Positions 1-8,645 are shown, numbered from the stretch's first letter. The stretch: DNA of 56,398 nucleotides from Chitinophagaceae bacterium UBA1953 (GCA_002336115.1 DDEN01000014.1:1-56398); one strand, 5' to 3'. Translations and numbers: made by a program. The notes: a model not told the origin generated them from the letters alone.

Positions 1-1917
1 CCTAATATTGACAGGGAAAATATTATTGCCAAAAAAAATCTTGGGCTTAAAACTGATAACCTGTTAAGTAAGTTGGATAAATTCTATTTCTTCTTCAATG
101 TGTATGATGACTGGCTTCCCATTTTCGACCAGACTTATGTAAGTCCGTTAAACTCTAATGCTTTTTCTTACTACAAATATTTTGAAGGCGGCACCATGCT
201 TTCTGACAATGGCGATACACTGCAGCAAATAAGGTTTACACCTTTACATGCCTATGAAAGGGCATTTAGCGGCACACTATGGATAAACACTAAAACACTG
301 GCGGTGGAAACCGTGGATATGCACCTGAGCAAAACTGCCAACCTGAATTTTGTAAACGACATTAATTACAGCCAGGATTATAAACAGGTGTATGACAGTG
401 CAAGCAATAAACTGGTGTACATGCCATACAAGTTTACGAGTGAAGTAAAATTTGAAAGTGGATTGGCCTTACTCGGCCTTCCCGTACCGGAAGACAAAAA
501 CGGAATGAAGTTTATCATAAAGAATACAACTGTAACCGATAAAATACAATTAAATACTTCAGAGCCATCAGTTGTATTATCGAGCCTTATAAAAAAAGAA
601 CAAACTACAAACTGGGATAAATCAGAAATATTTTGGCAGCAAAACAGACCAGATTCTTTAACCATCCACGAAAAAAATATTTACAAAATGGTAGATTCTT
701 TAAAAGAGAATAATCGTTTTCAACGGGATGTTAAACTGATTGCATTTGCAGGTACCGGATATTGGGATTTTGGAAAATATGTACGCATTGGCCCTTATTC
801 ATCATTTGTAAGCCGTAATCCGATTGAAGGGTGGCGTTTCCGCACAGGCTTCTGGACTATGCCCGGCATCAGCAAAAAAGTAAACCTGTATGGTTACGGT
901 GCATACGGTACAAAAGACCAGAAACTAAAAGGAATGCTGGGACTGAAGTATGTATGGAATGATGCAAGGTGGACTAAAACATCCATCTCTTACGGCAGTG
1001 ACTATGATTTTATAATTGACCAGGATGATGAACTGGATAAAGATAATATTGTGAACTCCCTGTTTAGAAAAAATATTCCTTTTACAAGAATGTATATTAA
1101 ACAGGCTTTGCTTAAGCATGAGCAATACTTGTCACCCAACTTTACCGCCAAAGCATCTTTAACATATAAAGAGCTGAACCCGGTGTTTGACTTTCAATAC
1201 CGCCCCATAAATCCTTCAATAGATAAACCATACGATAGTGTATTTGCTAAAAGATTGCCAGTTGCAGAAGCATCCATAGGAATACGGTATGCACACAAAG
1301 AACGAACTACCATACTCAATTATGACAACATACGGCTCGGCACTTTTTCTCCTGTTCTGTATGCAAACTATACCTATGGATTTGAACAGGGCAAAGCACA
1401 GTTTGAATATCACAAAATAAATATTGGTATGGAGCAACGCTTACGGCTGCCGCCAAAAATGATGCTTTACTATAAACTGGAAGCAGGCAAAGTATTCGGC
1501 ACTATACCATACCTGTTATTAAATGTGCCGGCAGGTAATGAATATTATGTGGCCAGCAAATACCAGTTTAACACAATGGCGCCGTATGAATTTGCTGCTG
1601 ATAAATATGTAAGCCTGCATACAAGGTTATACCTCGGTGGTACTTTGTTCGACAAAATTCCATTGTTGAGGAAATTGGGCTGGCGGGAACGGTTGTCCTT
1701 TAATTCCTATTGGGGAAATATGGGACAAGCGAATGTTGACTATAACAAGAACTCAAATTTTAACCTGGTTGGTAAAGCTCCCTTTATGGAAGCCAGTGTA
1801 GGCATCGAAAACATTTTTCATGTAATGAGTATTGAATACTACAGAAGGTTAAACTATCTGAATAATCCCTATGCAAAGAAAGACGGAATTTATGTAGGCG
1901 TAACCCTTATGTTTTAA
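1..1917 (+). CDS. DUF5686 family outer-membrane protein, 5' end cut by window
   Basis: The frame is open from base 1 with no convincing start, so this is the C-terminal ~638 residues of a longer protein. The first in-frame start codon, a TTG at 73, is unlikely to be the real start. The content matches DUF5686 proteins of Bacteroidota: a soluble part rich in DWLPIFD- and YERAFSGTLWI-like strands, then from about residue 250 alternating aromatic strands ending in 'GVTLMF', as expected for a C-terminal outer-membrane beta barrel. Full-length members usually carry an N-terminal carboxypeptidase-like regulatory (CarboxypepD_reg-like) domain, which would lie left of the window. Substrate and function are not known. 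The stop is 18 bases before the next gene, which may be co-transcribed. Confidence 0.85.
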   Translation, partial: PNIDRENIIAKKNLGLKTDNLLSKLDKFYFFFNVYDDWLPIFDQTYVSPLNSNAFSYYKYFEGGTMLSDNGDTLQQIRFTPLHAYERAFSGTLWINTKTLAVETVDMHLSKTANLNFVNDINYSQDYKQVYDSASNKLVYMPYKFTSEVKFESGLALLGLPVPEDKNGMKFIIKNTTVTDKIQLNTSEPSVVLSSLIKKEQTTNWDKSEIFWQQNRPDSLTIHEKNIYKMVDSLKENNRFQRDVKLIAFAGTGYWDFGKYVRIGPYSSFVSRNPIEGWRFRTGFWTMPGISKKVNLYGYGAYGTKDQKLKGMLGLKYVWNDARWTKTSISYGSDYDFIIDQDDELDKDNIVNSLFRKNIPFTRMYIKQALLKHEQYLSPNFTAKASLTYKELNPVFDFQYRPINPSIDKPYDSVFAKRLPVAEASIGIRYAHKERTTILNYDNIRLGTFSPVLYANYTYGFEQGKAQFEYHKINIGMEQRLRLPPKMMLYYKLEAGKVFGTIPYLLLNVPAGNEYYVASKYQFNTMAPYEFAADKYVSLHTRLYLGGTLFDKIPLLRKLGWRERLSFNSYWGNMGQANVDYNKNSNFNLVGKAPFMEASVGIENIFHVMSIEYYRRLNYLNNPYAKKDGIYVGVTLMF

Positions 1918-1935
1918 TCTAAATAAAAACCAGTT

Positions 1936-2388
1936 ATGAAATACGTTGCTCTTGCTGCCATCATTGTTTCAATGACTTCGTTTAAAACTCCCAAAAGCTG
2001 GAGTGAAGATGAGATACTTGGAAAATGGATAGCACATGAAGATAAGAACCTGATTGTGCAGGTGTATAAATCCGGCACCGAGTTTAAAGCCAAAATTGTT
2101 TGGTTTGATGATACTGATGATAAAACAAGGCCAATGGCAACAAGATGTGATTCAAAGAATCCGGATAAATCTTTACGCAACAGGAAACTGCTTGGCCTTG
2201 AAGTGTTAACCGGCCTTACATATAATGCCGATGAAGAAGAATGGCAGGACGGGCATATTTACGACCCATCGAGCGGTAAGGAGTATTGCGCAAAAGCCTG
2301 GCTTACCACAGAAGGGATATTGAAAGTAAGGGGCTACTGGCATTTCGAAATCTTTGGACAAAATATGGCATTTACAAAAACTAACTAA
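1936..2388 (+). CDS. DUF2147 domain-containing small secreted protein
   Basis: 150 residues. A short hydrophobic N-terminus (MKYVALAAIIVSM) suggests export. The body has the DUF2147 features: an early GKW (ILGKWIAHEDKN), a repeated 'G..Y.P.sGK.Y' section seen here as HIYDPSSGKEYCAKAWL, and a terminal 'L.VRGYW...FG....F.K' seen as LKVRGYWHFEIFGQ. The family is widespread in Proteobacteria and Bacteroidota, is thought to be periplasmic, and has no settled biochemical role. It sits 18 bases after the DUF5686 gene and 8 bases before the desaturase-like gene, so the three probably share a transcript. Confidence 0.82.
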   Translation: MKYVALAAIIVSMTSFKTPKSWSEDEILGKWIAHEDKNLIVQVYKSGTEFKAKIVWFDDTDDKTRPMATRCDSKNPDKSLRNRKLLGLEVLTGLTYNADEEEWQDGHIYDPSSGKEYCAKAWLTTEGILKVRGYWHFEIFGQNMAFTKTN

Positions 2389-2396
2389 CTCAACAA

Positions 2397-3245
2397 ATGG
2401 AATCAATTAAACATTTTATAGCAGCAAACGGGCACCAGGTACAGCTTTGGGTTTTTATTTTACTATTTGTATTTATCTGGAATATTGAAAACCTGGCTGG
2501 TGTATTGTTCAGCTACAAAAAATGGAAACATGCTTTTTCCAATGCTCCGTTTATTGTAACAAGTATTCCCGGTCAGTTGCTGCTGGGTTTAGCATTCATT
2601 AAAACCATTGAATGGACAACCCAGCATCAATTCGGCATTTTATACCTGTTACCAAAAGATACAAATTCCATTTGGATATTTATTGCATCTTTTATTTTAC
2701 TCGACCTTGGTGAGTACGGCTATCATGTAGTGATGCACAAAGTAAAAAGGTTATGGATGTTTCATGCTGTACACCATAGCGATAGTGTGGTGGATGTTTC
2801 TACCACATTACGGGAGCATCCGGGAGAAAATATTGTACGGCTGTCGTTTACACTGTTATGGGTGTTTGTAACAGGCACTGCATTCTGGATGCTGATGCTG
2901 CGCCAGATTATACAGGCCATAACCACCTTATTTGCCCACATGAATTACCGCTTTTCTGATAGTACCGACAGGCTCATCAGCCTGCTGTTTATAACACCTA
3001 ACCTGCACCAGGTACACCATCATTACAAACAGCCCTATACCGATTGTAATTATGGTGATGTGCTTAGTATATGGGACAGGATGTTTGGAACACTGAAAAG
3101 ACTACCTGCAGAGCAACTTGTTTTTGGAGTGGATACCTATATGGATAAAACAGCAACAAGAGATTTTTATTCACTGGTTAAACTGCCGTTTGGAAAATAC
3201 CGTAAAATAAAAACAGATGAAGAAAATAATACTTCAATAATTTAA
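2397..3245 (+). CDS. Sterol desaturase / fatty acid hydroxylase family membrane protein
   Basis: 282 residues with several hydrophobic spans in the first half. The histidine clusters of the membrane di-iron hydroxylase superfamily are all present: HVVMH (HxxxH), HAVHH about fifteen residues later, and HQVHHHY in the C-terminal half. These ligate a non-haem di-iron centre that hydroxylates or desaturates lipid substrates. The actual substrate (fatty acid, hopanoid, carotenoid or ornithine lipid) cannot be told from sequence. Only 2 bases separate its stop from the next small ORF, which looks like a degenerate carrier protein, so the pair is probably translated together. Confidence 0.88.
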   Translation: MESIKHFIAANGHQVQLWVFILLFVFIWNIENLAGVLFSYKKWKHAFSNAPFIVTSIPGQLLLGLAFIKTIEWTTQHQFGILYLLPKDTNSIWIFIASFILLDLGEYGYHVVMHKVKRLWMFHAVHHSDSVVDVSTTLREHPGENIVRLSFTLLWVFVTGTAFWMLMLRQIIQAITTLFAHMNYRFSDSTDRLISLLFITPNLHQVHHHYKQPYTDCNYGDVLSIWDRMFGTLKRLPAEQLVFGVDTYMDKTATRDFYSLVKLPFGKYRKIKTDEENNTSII

Positions 3246-3247
3246 AA

Positions 3248-3574
3248 ATGAAACATACAGCATTTATAATGCCGCTTTATACGCCGGATATAATGGAATA
3301 TATAGCAGGAAGAGAAGCGGTTTGCCAATTGGTTTTACAAGAGTGTAAGCAAAAATCCATTTTCAGTGACGATGCAACTACAGTGAAAACTAAGTTGTTT
3401 GCAGACCTGCTTTTCTCCGTTGGAGATGTAATTGAATTAATATTAGCCGCAGGTAAAGCGTTAAAAATAAAATTCTCTTACAGTTTGATTTTACAAATGG
3501 ATAATTACTCCACTGTTGAAGACCTTGCAACCTTACTGTGGAAGTATATGTGCAGGGTGGTACGCTTTAATTAG
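3248..3574 (+). CDS. Small protein resembling an acyl carrier protein without the attachment serine
   Basis: 108 residues, not confidently assigned. The segment from about residue 50 to 100 aligns by eye with the acyl carrier fold: a helix ending in 'VIEL' followed ten residues later by 'KIKF', which parallels the ACP pattern 'VEL..ALE..FGIEI', and then 'STVEDLATLLWKYM', which parallels the TVxDxxxxI last helix. At the position of the DSL serine that carries phosphopantetheine the sequence reads SVG, so the prosthetic group could not be attached in the usual place. The gene starts 2 bases after the hydroxylase stop, which supports it being real and functionally linked. It may equally be an unrelated helical protein. 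Confidence 0.5.
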   Translation: MKHTAFIMPLYTPDIMEYIAGREAVCQLVLQECKQKSIFSDDATTVKTKLFADLLFSVGDVIELILAAGKALKIKFSYSLILQMDNYSTVEDLATLLWKYMCRVVRFN

Positions 3575-3623
3575 CTATTCCAGAAGTGTATTTAACTAAC
3601 AGCGGCTTTAAACAAAAACGTAA

Positions 3624-4271
3624 TTGAAACTACAGCCATTAATAAGGGTATTTAGCTGGGGATTGCTGATAAGTTTTCTGGGGTCGCTGCCGTTGGGGCC
3701 TTTAAACCTAATCACCACTTATGTCTCGATATCAACAGGCACTGTTGCAGGCTTTGCATTTGCTGCAGGCTGCATACTTACAGAGTTAATTTTTGTACGC
3801 CTTGCTGTAGTATCTATGGAATGGATTAGCCGAAAACAGCGGTTGTTTAAAACATTGGAATGGATTACCATACTCATCATTCTGATACTTGCGGTATATA
3901 GTTTTATTGCGGCTTATAAACACACCGGTTTTACTTCTGCTATGCCAACAGATATAAAATTCCCCTTTTGGTCTGGTATAACCATCAGTGCAATTGACCC
4001 AATGAAAATACCGTTCTGGTTTTTATGGAGCAGTTTTTTGCTGGGTAAAAAAATACTGATACCTGACAGCAGCTTTTATAATTATTACACCGTTGGCGTT
4101 GGCGTTGGTTCTCTATTGGGCTTTATAATTTTTATTTACGGTGGCAATTACTTTATCGGTTCCATAAAATCAAACCAGTACATTATAAACTGGATAATTG
4201 GAGCTGTGTTGCTGGCAACGGCAGTCATACAGGTATACAGGTATTTTAATCCGAAGGTTGTGGATACGTAA
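3624..4271 (+). CDS. LysE/ArgO-type amino-acid exporter
   Basis: 215 residues with about six hydrophobic spans. The N-terminus holds the LysE family signature region, GSLPLGPLNL, in the first span, followed by a glycine/alanine-rich second span ending in the acidic 'LTELIFVRL'. LysE proteins export basic amino acids, homoserine lactones or similar small solutes across the inner membrane; the substrate here is unknown. The start is taken as TTG at 3624, because an in-frame TAA lies directly before it at 3621 and the next in-frame Met would delete the signature span. A possible terminator hairpin follows the stop immediately. Confidence 0.78.
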   Translation: MKLQPLIRVFSWGLLISFLGSLPLGPLNLITTYVSISTGTVAGFAFAAGCILTELIFVRLAVVSMEWISRKQRLFKTLEWITILIILILAVYSFIAAYKHTGFTSAMPTDIKFPFWSGITISAIDPMKIPFWFLWSSFLLGKKILIPDSSFYNYYTVGVGVGSLLGFIIFIYGGNYFIGSIKSNQYIINWIIGAVLLATAVIQVYRYFNPKVVDT

Positions 4272-4272
4272 A

Positions 4273-4302
4273 CTCATTTGAAATTACAGATGAGCTTATT
4301 TC
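4273..4302 (+). terminator. Possible intrinsic terminator after the LysE gene
   Basis: CTCATTTG and CAGATGAG form an 8-bp stem with one G-U pair and a six-base loop, followed by the moderately T-rich CTTATTTC. It begins one base after the LysE stop codon. The U tract is interrupted, so termination may be partial. Confidence 0.45.
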
Positions 4303-4404
4303 TACAATTCATGATAAATAATGTGAGCAGAAGCAAATTATCGGTTTGGATTATAATTAAACAGTGATTTCTGGTATTGTGAAAGGAGTACAAGCTATTT
4401 CGAA

Positions 4405-5184
4405 ATGAACTTCTTATCACAAAAACTACTAAAGATGATAACTAAAAGCAGAGTAATTCTATTCCTGATAATCCTAATTTTTGCTTCTTGTCGTAAAACA
4501 GATAAATATGGAACATTAACTGAACCAGGTATTGCCCTGACTTTTGATGACGATTATGTAGATAATTGGTATAAGTACCTTCCACTTTTAGATTCACTTG
4601 GAGTTAAAGCAACTTTCTACATTTCAGGTTATCACAATTTATCACAAACACAAATTGCTAAATTAAAAGCAATCATGCAGCATGGCAATGAAATCGCTTA
4701 TCATACCAAAAACCATCAAAACATTCAAAAATATTTGGAAAATCATAGTGAGCAGGACCTGCTGCATTCGGAAATCTATCCCGACCTTTCTTTAATGAAA
4801 CAGGATGGTTTCAACCCGGTTGTATTTGCATACCCATTTGGTTCTCACAATAAAGAAACCGACCAGGCATTAAGACCGTATTTCAAAAGTTTAAGGGCCC
4901 TTAATGGTTCTCCCAATCTTTCCCGAAGCCTTACTGCATCAATGAATGAAAGAATATTATTTGCAATGGGTATGGATAACAGCTCTAAAAGAAAAGAGTG
5001 GATGTATGATGAAATGTTACACTCTGCAAGTGAAAACCGTAATTGTTTGGTTTTAGTAGGTCACAGGATTGAAGAAGGTGATACAAACCTAAAGGTTCCG
5101 CTTTCAAGGTTTTTACATATCGTTAACCGGTCAAAAGAACTTGGATTGAAGTTTTATACTGTATCGGAAATATCTGCAAAATGA
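4405..5184 (+). CDS. Polysaccharide deacetylase (NodB-type) lipoprotein
   Basis: 259 residues. A signal peptide ending in a lipobox (LIFASC) suggests anchoring to a membrane as a lipoprotein. The NodB fold is visible: TFDDD (motif 1, catalytic base and metal aspartate), an H..xH pair in HTKNHQN (metal histidines) and AYPFGS (motif 3). Family members remove N- or O-acetyl groups from chitin, peptidoglycan or surface polysaccharides. The start could be 4405 or the internal ATG at 4435, which gives the more typical signal peptide. The preceding 130 bases hold only the LysE terminator hairpin. The gene converges on the MFS gene with 4 bases between the stops. Confidence 0.85.
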   Translation: MNFLSQKLLKMITKSRVILFLIILIFASCRKTDKYGTLTEPGIALTFDDDYVDNWYKYLPLLDSLGVKATFYISGYHNLSQTQIAKLKAIMQHGNEIAYHTKNHQNIQKYLENHSEQDLLHSEIYPDLSLMKQDGFNPVVFAYPFGSHNKETDQALRPYFKSLRALNGSPNLSRSLTASMNERILFAMGMDNSSKRKEWMYDEMLHSASENRNCLVLVGHRIEEGDTNLKVPLSRFLHIVNRSKELGLKFYTVSEISAK

Positions 5185-5188
5185 ATAC

Positions 5189-5749
5189 TTACTTTCTTTT
5201 ATTCAAAAGAAGCTGCGCTGTTACCACCGCAGCAATAATTTGAATTACTCCCATTGTAATAAAAAGTACATCAAATGAAATAAAATGAGTGATTAGTCCG
5301 CCAATGGCAAATGCAATACCTGTAAATATTTGCGCCTGGCCGGTTGATAGTCCCCAGGCATAGGAGTCCATCGTATCATCAAGGCTTTTTGCATATAATG
5401 AGTCCCATGCCGGTGTACCCATCGCTTCTGCAATACCTAATCCGGCCTGCACTATAAAAAGCTGAATGGGGTTTGAGACAAACAAGTAACCAAAAGTAAA
5501 AAAGGCGTTTAGCAAATACCCAAACACCATAATCTTTTCTTTATTCTCCCTGCCGTTAATAAGCCTGCCGAAAACAATGTATAAGATACCTGTGATAATA
5601 AGGTAGGTTGCCCAGGCCCATGTTATGTCAAGTATATCTCCCCCGATTTTTTGTGCAAATACTGCAAATAATGGCCCCAGCATTCCTTCTGCGAAGTACC
5701 AGATATTTGCACCAAGCAATAATATTTTGGTTGTGCCCGAAAGTTTCAT
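5189..5749 (-). CDS. Half-length MFS-type membrane transporter
   Basis: 186 residues with about six hydrophobic spans, resembling one six-helix half of a major facilitator protein. The loop after the second span (GRLINGRENKEKIMVFGY) matches the MFS motif A position 'G.l.Dr.GrR..l..g'. The usual 12-helix protein is about 400 residues, so this is either a genuinely short member or one half of an ancestral transporter. No second half lies in the neighbourhood in any frame, which argues against a recent frameshift. Substrate unknown. Confidence 0.7.
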   Translation of the reverse strand: MKLSGTTKILLLGANIWYFAEGMLGPLFAVFAQKIGGDILDITWAWATYLIITGILYIVFGRLINGRENKEKIMVFGYLLNAFFTFGYLFVSNPIQLFIVQAGLGIAEAMGTPAWDSLYAKSLDDTMDSYAWGLSTGQAQIFTGIAFAIGGLITHFISFDVLFITMGVIQIIAAVVTAQLLLNKRK

Positions 5750-5901
5750 TCTGAATATGCAATTTCTATCTGCAAACAGTGTTGTAGAATAAGTTATTTT
5801 AAGTGGAATTAAAAATATAAAAAATCAGTGAAACAGTATCACAAAAAACGTTGTAAAAGAGCTTGCATTAAGTTAGTTGAGAGCATTGCTTTTTCAATAT
5901 G

Positions 5902-5933
5902 CAATAAAATAGCCGCTCCTGAATCGAAGCGGC
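5902..5933 (-). terminator. Intrinsic terminator of the DUF4136-like gene
   Basis: GCCGCT (5912-5917) and AGCGGC (5928-5933) form a 6-bp GC-rich stem with a ten-base loop. Read on the minus strand it is followed by TATTTTATTGC. It lies 38 bases past the stop of the minus-strand gene at 5971-6612. The rest of 5750-5970 shows nothing recognisable. Confidence 0.6.
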
Positions 5934-5970
5934 ATGTAACTATTGAAGCAAACGAAATATGCGTTTTATT

Positions 5971-6612
5971 TTAACCTCTATGACTGGAGATAATGTTTTT
6001 CTGAATCATATCTTTCACAACCACCTTACTGTAATCTTTTGCAAGGTTTGCCATTGATGATGGGTCAAAGGTTTTTGACTGCACAGAATAAATCAGCCTG
6101 TTGCTGCCCACATCATATAAATTTCCTTCTGCAAAATAATTGGTGCTGTTGGTGTAATAGCCCGGTGTGTAAACCCTGTCGTAGTAATACACATAACGCC
6201 TCCAGAATGGATTATATCCTAAACGGGGCTGGTAATCTACTCTGCCGGGTGTGTATTGTTGCTCTTTTTCTTTATCAAGCAATGCAACCGTCATTACAGC
6301 CTGAACACCTTTATCTTTTAAATCGGCCATTACCTGTTGTTCATTCATACCCTGAAAAGATTTAGGGCCGTATGCCTCAAAAGCTGATGTAGCGTGGTAA
6401 CCCTGTTCCTGCAAGGCTTTCACCATTTCAGTTTCTACCGCTTCCCTCATACTGCGGTCTTTATCAGGCAGCATACCCAATACCATTATTTTATCTTCTT
6501 TTGTTGCACTATAACCTTTTGGAGCTTTCCATGATGAGGTGATGTACGTACTTGAGCAGGATACCATCAATACTGGTATCATTACTATGCTCATAAATGT
6601 TATCCATTTCAT
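5971..6612 (-). CDS. DUF4136-like lipoprotein
   Basis: 213 residues. The signal peptide ends in a lipobox (VLMVSCSS) followed by 'TYITSSWKAP', the start typical of DUF4136-like lipoproteins of Bacteroidota. The middle contains 'VMADLKDKGVQAVMTVALLDKEKE', similar to the usual '...GADavlv..'. A Tyr-rich stretch (RRYVYYYDRVYTPGYY) follows, and then a strand 'EGNLYDVGSNRLIYSVQSKTF' that recalls the family's 'l.d..t.klvW.g.....'. Function is unknown; members are assumed to sit in the outer membrane facing the periplasm. It is monocistronic by layout, with its own terminator downstream. Confidence 0.68.
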   Translation of the reverse strand: MKWITFMSIVMIPVLMVSCSSTYITSSWKAPKGYSATKEDKIMVLGMLPDKDRSMREAVETEMVKALQEQGYHATSAFEAYGPKSFQGMNEQQVMADLKDKGVQAVMTVALLDKEKEQQYTPGRVDYQPRLGYNPFWRRYVYYYDRVYTPGYYTNSTNYFAEGNLYDVGSNRLIYSVQSKTFDPSSMANLAKDYSKVVVKDMIQKNIISSHRG

Positions 6613-6771
6613 GATTATTAATTTATTGTTAGTTGATTAAATTCTATTGTAAACTTATCAATGCAATCTGCAGGGATTCTGAATATTGAGTGGGGTGAAT
6701 TGTTAAAAGATGACAAGAAACTACTGATGAAGATTAATTGATTAAAGCCAGTATCGGACCGTATTATTCTA

Positions 6772-6803
6772 ATGAAAAAGCCACATCATTCAGATGTGGC
6801 TTT
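6772..6803 (-). terminator. Strong bidirectional intrinsic terminator after htrA
   Basis: An 11-bp perfect stem, AAAGCCACATC (6777-6787) with GATGTGGCTTT (6793-6803), and a five-base loop. On the minus strand the stem runs into CTTTTTCATT, which fits termination of htrA 22 bases after its stop. The A/T ends of the stem make it usable in both directions. Confidence 0.85.
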
Positions 6804-6825
6804 ACTAATCTTTGTGATATCTCCT

Positions 6826-8328
6826 TTATTTTTTGAAATCATTTATTCCATAGTAATACAGTTCACTGCTGCCGGGATATAACCCTTCAATCTGGAAGTT
6901 ATTTCCTGCTTTACCAAGGGCTTCTCTCAGTTCCTCTGTTGTTTTAACAACAATACCTGCCACTTTGGTTATTACAAAACCGGGTTTCATATTGGTTTCG
7001 TTACCAATAATGCCATCGCCAACTTCTGTAACCTGCACACCACCGGCAATATTCATTTTCTTTGCATCATCTTTACTTACATCAGCCAGCGTAGCACCTA
7101 ATGACTCTACCAGGGCGGCTTTCTGGCTGGCAAATGTTCCTACTTTATTTTTTAGCGTAACTGCAAATACTTTTTCTTCTTTGCCACGTAGTACCGTTAC
7201 ATTTATTTTATCACCGGGCTTATGCCTTGCCACTTGCTCTGCTAACTGGGCACCTGTATTTACAGCGGCGTTGTCAATTTTTATAATGGCATCACCCTTT
7301 ATAATACCAGCTTCTGCAGCAGCACCGGCAGGGTCTGTTTCCATAACCCACACAGCAGCTACTTCATCATTTATACCTAATTCCTTTTTCTTAGCATTAT
7401 CCAAATCGTCAGGCGCCATGCTTATGCCGAGGTAGCCCCGTTGTACTGTACCAAATTTCATAATGTCACCAATTACTTTCTGCATCAGGTTAGAGGGTAT
7501 GGAGTAGGCGTAACCTGCGTATGAACCTGTAGGAGATGCAATGGCTGCATTAATGCCAATCAGTTCGCCATTTGTATTTACCAAAGCTCCGCCACTGCTG
7601 CCGGGATTTACTGCAGCATCAGTTTGTATAAACGCTTCCACAGGTGCAGTACCTTGCCGGTTAATACCAATGTTCCTGCTTTTGGCACTTACAATACCCT
7701 GCGTTACGGTTACATCCAGGTTTAGCGGATAGCCGACTGCCAGTACCCACTGGCCTAAATGAACATCATCAGAATTACCTAATGGCATCACCGGAAGATT
7801 CTTTGCATCTATCTTAATAAGTGCAAGGTCGGTGTTAGGGTCTGTGCCAATTACTTTGGCTTTATAATTCTTCCGGTCGTTAGATGTAACTGTTATATCA
7901 GTTGCGCCATCCACAACGTGGTTGTTGGTAACAATGTAACCATCGTTACTGATGATAACTCCGGAACCGGAAGCTTTTTGCTCTGGCTGCTGAAATGAAT
8001 GGCTGCCATCGCCAAAGAATTTTTTAAAGAAATCATCATTGCCAAACATATCACCAAAAGGATTCTGCTGCTGCTGATTGCGGCCTGCAGCTTCTTTAAA
8101 CTTTGTAACAGTTTTAATATGCACTACCGTTGGCACTGCACTGCTGGCCGCCTTTTCAAAGTCAATTGGGGTAGAGCCGGTTTCTGTATAAGCTGTTTTT
8201 ACAAAAGCAGTACTGTTGTTTTGTAACACACTGTTATATGGTTTGCTGTTGTTGGCAAATAAGGCATAACCGCCAATGATGGCAACAGCACCAAAGGCGA
8301 GGGCGGCTATTTTCATTTTACTTTTCAT
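6826..8328 (-). CDS. htrA: HtrA/DegP family periplasmic serine protease
   Basis: 500 residues. An N-terminal hydrophobic segment (residues 6-25) acts as signal peptide or anchor. A trypsin-like domain follows with the full catalytic triad: His137 in TNNHVVDGA, Asp167 in NTDLALIK and Ser245 in NPGSSGGAL. Two PDZ regions follow; the first is clear (GYLGISM..., ...AGIIKGDAIIKID) and the second is more degenerate (MNIAGGVQVTEV, GFVITKVAG). HtrA proteases degrade or refold damaged envelope proteins under stress. A Q-rich insert around residues 84-115 replaces the regulatory LA loop. Upstream lies an unexplained structured leader with a terminator (8393-8476), and downstream a strong terminator. 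Confidence 0.95.
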   Translation of the reverse strand: MKSKMKIAALAFGAVAIIGGYALFANNSKPYNSVLQNNSTAFVKTAYTETGSTPIDFEKAASSAVPTVVHIKTVTKFKEAAGRNQQQQNPFGDMFGNDDFFKKFFGDGSHSFQQPEQKASGSGVIISNDGYIVTNNHVVDGATDITVTSNDRKNYKAKVIGTDPNTDLALIKIDAKNLPVMPLGNSDDVHLGQWVLAVGYPLNLDVTVTQGIVSAKSRNIGINRQGTAPVEAFIQTDAAVNPGSSGGALVNTNGELIGINAAIASPTGSYAGYAYSIPSNLMQKVIGDIMKFGTVQRGYLGISMAPDDLDNAKKKELGINDEVAAVWVMETDPAGAAAEAGIIKGDAIIKIDNAAVNTGAQLAEQVARHKPGDKINVTVLRGKEEKVFAVTLKNKVGTFASQKAALVESLGATLADVSKDDAKKMNIAGGVQVTEVGDGIIGNETNMKPGFVITKVAGIVVKTTEELREALGKAGNNFQIEGLYPGSSELYYYGINDFKK

Positions 8329-8392
8329 TGTATAATTTTTTGTTTAGATAAAGTTTCAAAAGCAATACTGATAGAAAACTGAATAAAATAAA

Positions 8393-8412
8393 CCCCGGCA
8401 TTACTGCCGGGG
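8393..8412 (-). terminator. Perfect GC-rich terminator hairpin upstream of htrA
   Basis: CCCCGGCA and TGCCGGGG form an 8-bp perfect stem around the loop TTAC. Read on the minus strand it is followed by TTTATTTTATTC. It lies 64 bases upstream of the htrA start codon and about 230 bases past the histidine kinase stop, so it ends either a small RNA or a leader of htrA. Confidence 0.82.
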
Positions 8413-8490
8413 CTGAAACCTTAGCTTTACATCTTCTTTAACGATTGCTCGTTTCGTGGAGCCTCATCAGGTTTCCGGTTTTCCTCCTAA
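8393..8490 (-). ncRNA. Candidate small RNA or attenuating leader of htrA
   Basis: This is the only gene-free stretch of about 300 bases in the window (8329-8645). On the minus strand it holds, in order, TTAGGAGGA, a 6-bp outer stem (GAAACC at about 8471-8476 pairing with GGTTTC at 8415-8420), an inner small hairpin CGA-GCAA-TCG (8442-8451) that competes with GCTC/GAGC pairing, and then the GC-rich terminator. A 9-codon ORF starting at the ATG inside CTGATGAGG could be a leader peptide, because AGGAGG lies upstream of it at long spacing. The remaining bases, 8491-8645, show nothing I recognise. No known RNA family was identified. Confidence 0.4.
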
Positions 8491-8645
8491 AATTTTAAAC
8501 AATTGAGAACAGCGTTTTACAAATTGGAATTGAATAACCCAACAGCAAGAAATTAAATAGTAGTAATACATATTGTTCTATACAGCATCTCACTTAATAC
8601 ATGCAAATTATTGTTGGAAACTGTAAGAAATCTGAAGACTGTAAC

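Noticed and set aside
5189..5749. MFS gene as a frameshifted fragment of a full-length transporter.
   Set aside because: No matching second half was found in any frame on either side, so a truly short protein or an old truncation is more likely than a recent frameshift.
6965..7435. 156-residue ORF on the plus strand opposite htrA.
   Set aside because: It lies wholly inside a clear protease gene, has low-complexity Ser/Ala/Pro content typical of antisense reading, and shows no motif.
8440..8476. Hammerhead-ribozyme-like core (CTGATGA, then GAAA, then a GCAA-capped stem) on the minus strand upstream of htrA.
   Set aside because: Stem II is at most one base pair, and the 3' strand of stem I lies about 20 bases too far downstream. 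The CTGATGA also overlaps a short ORF, so the fit is probably by chance.
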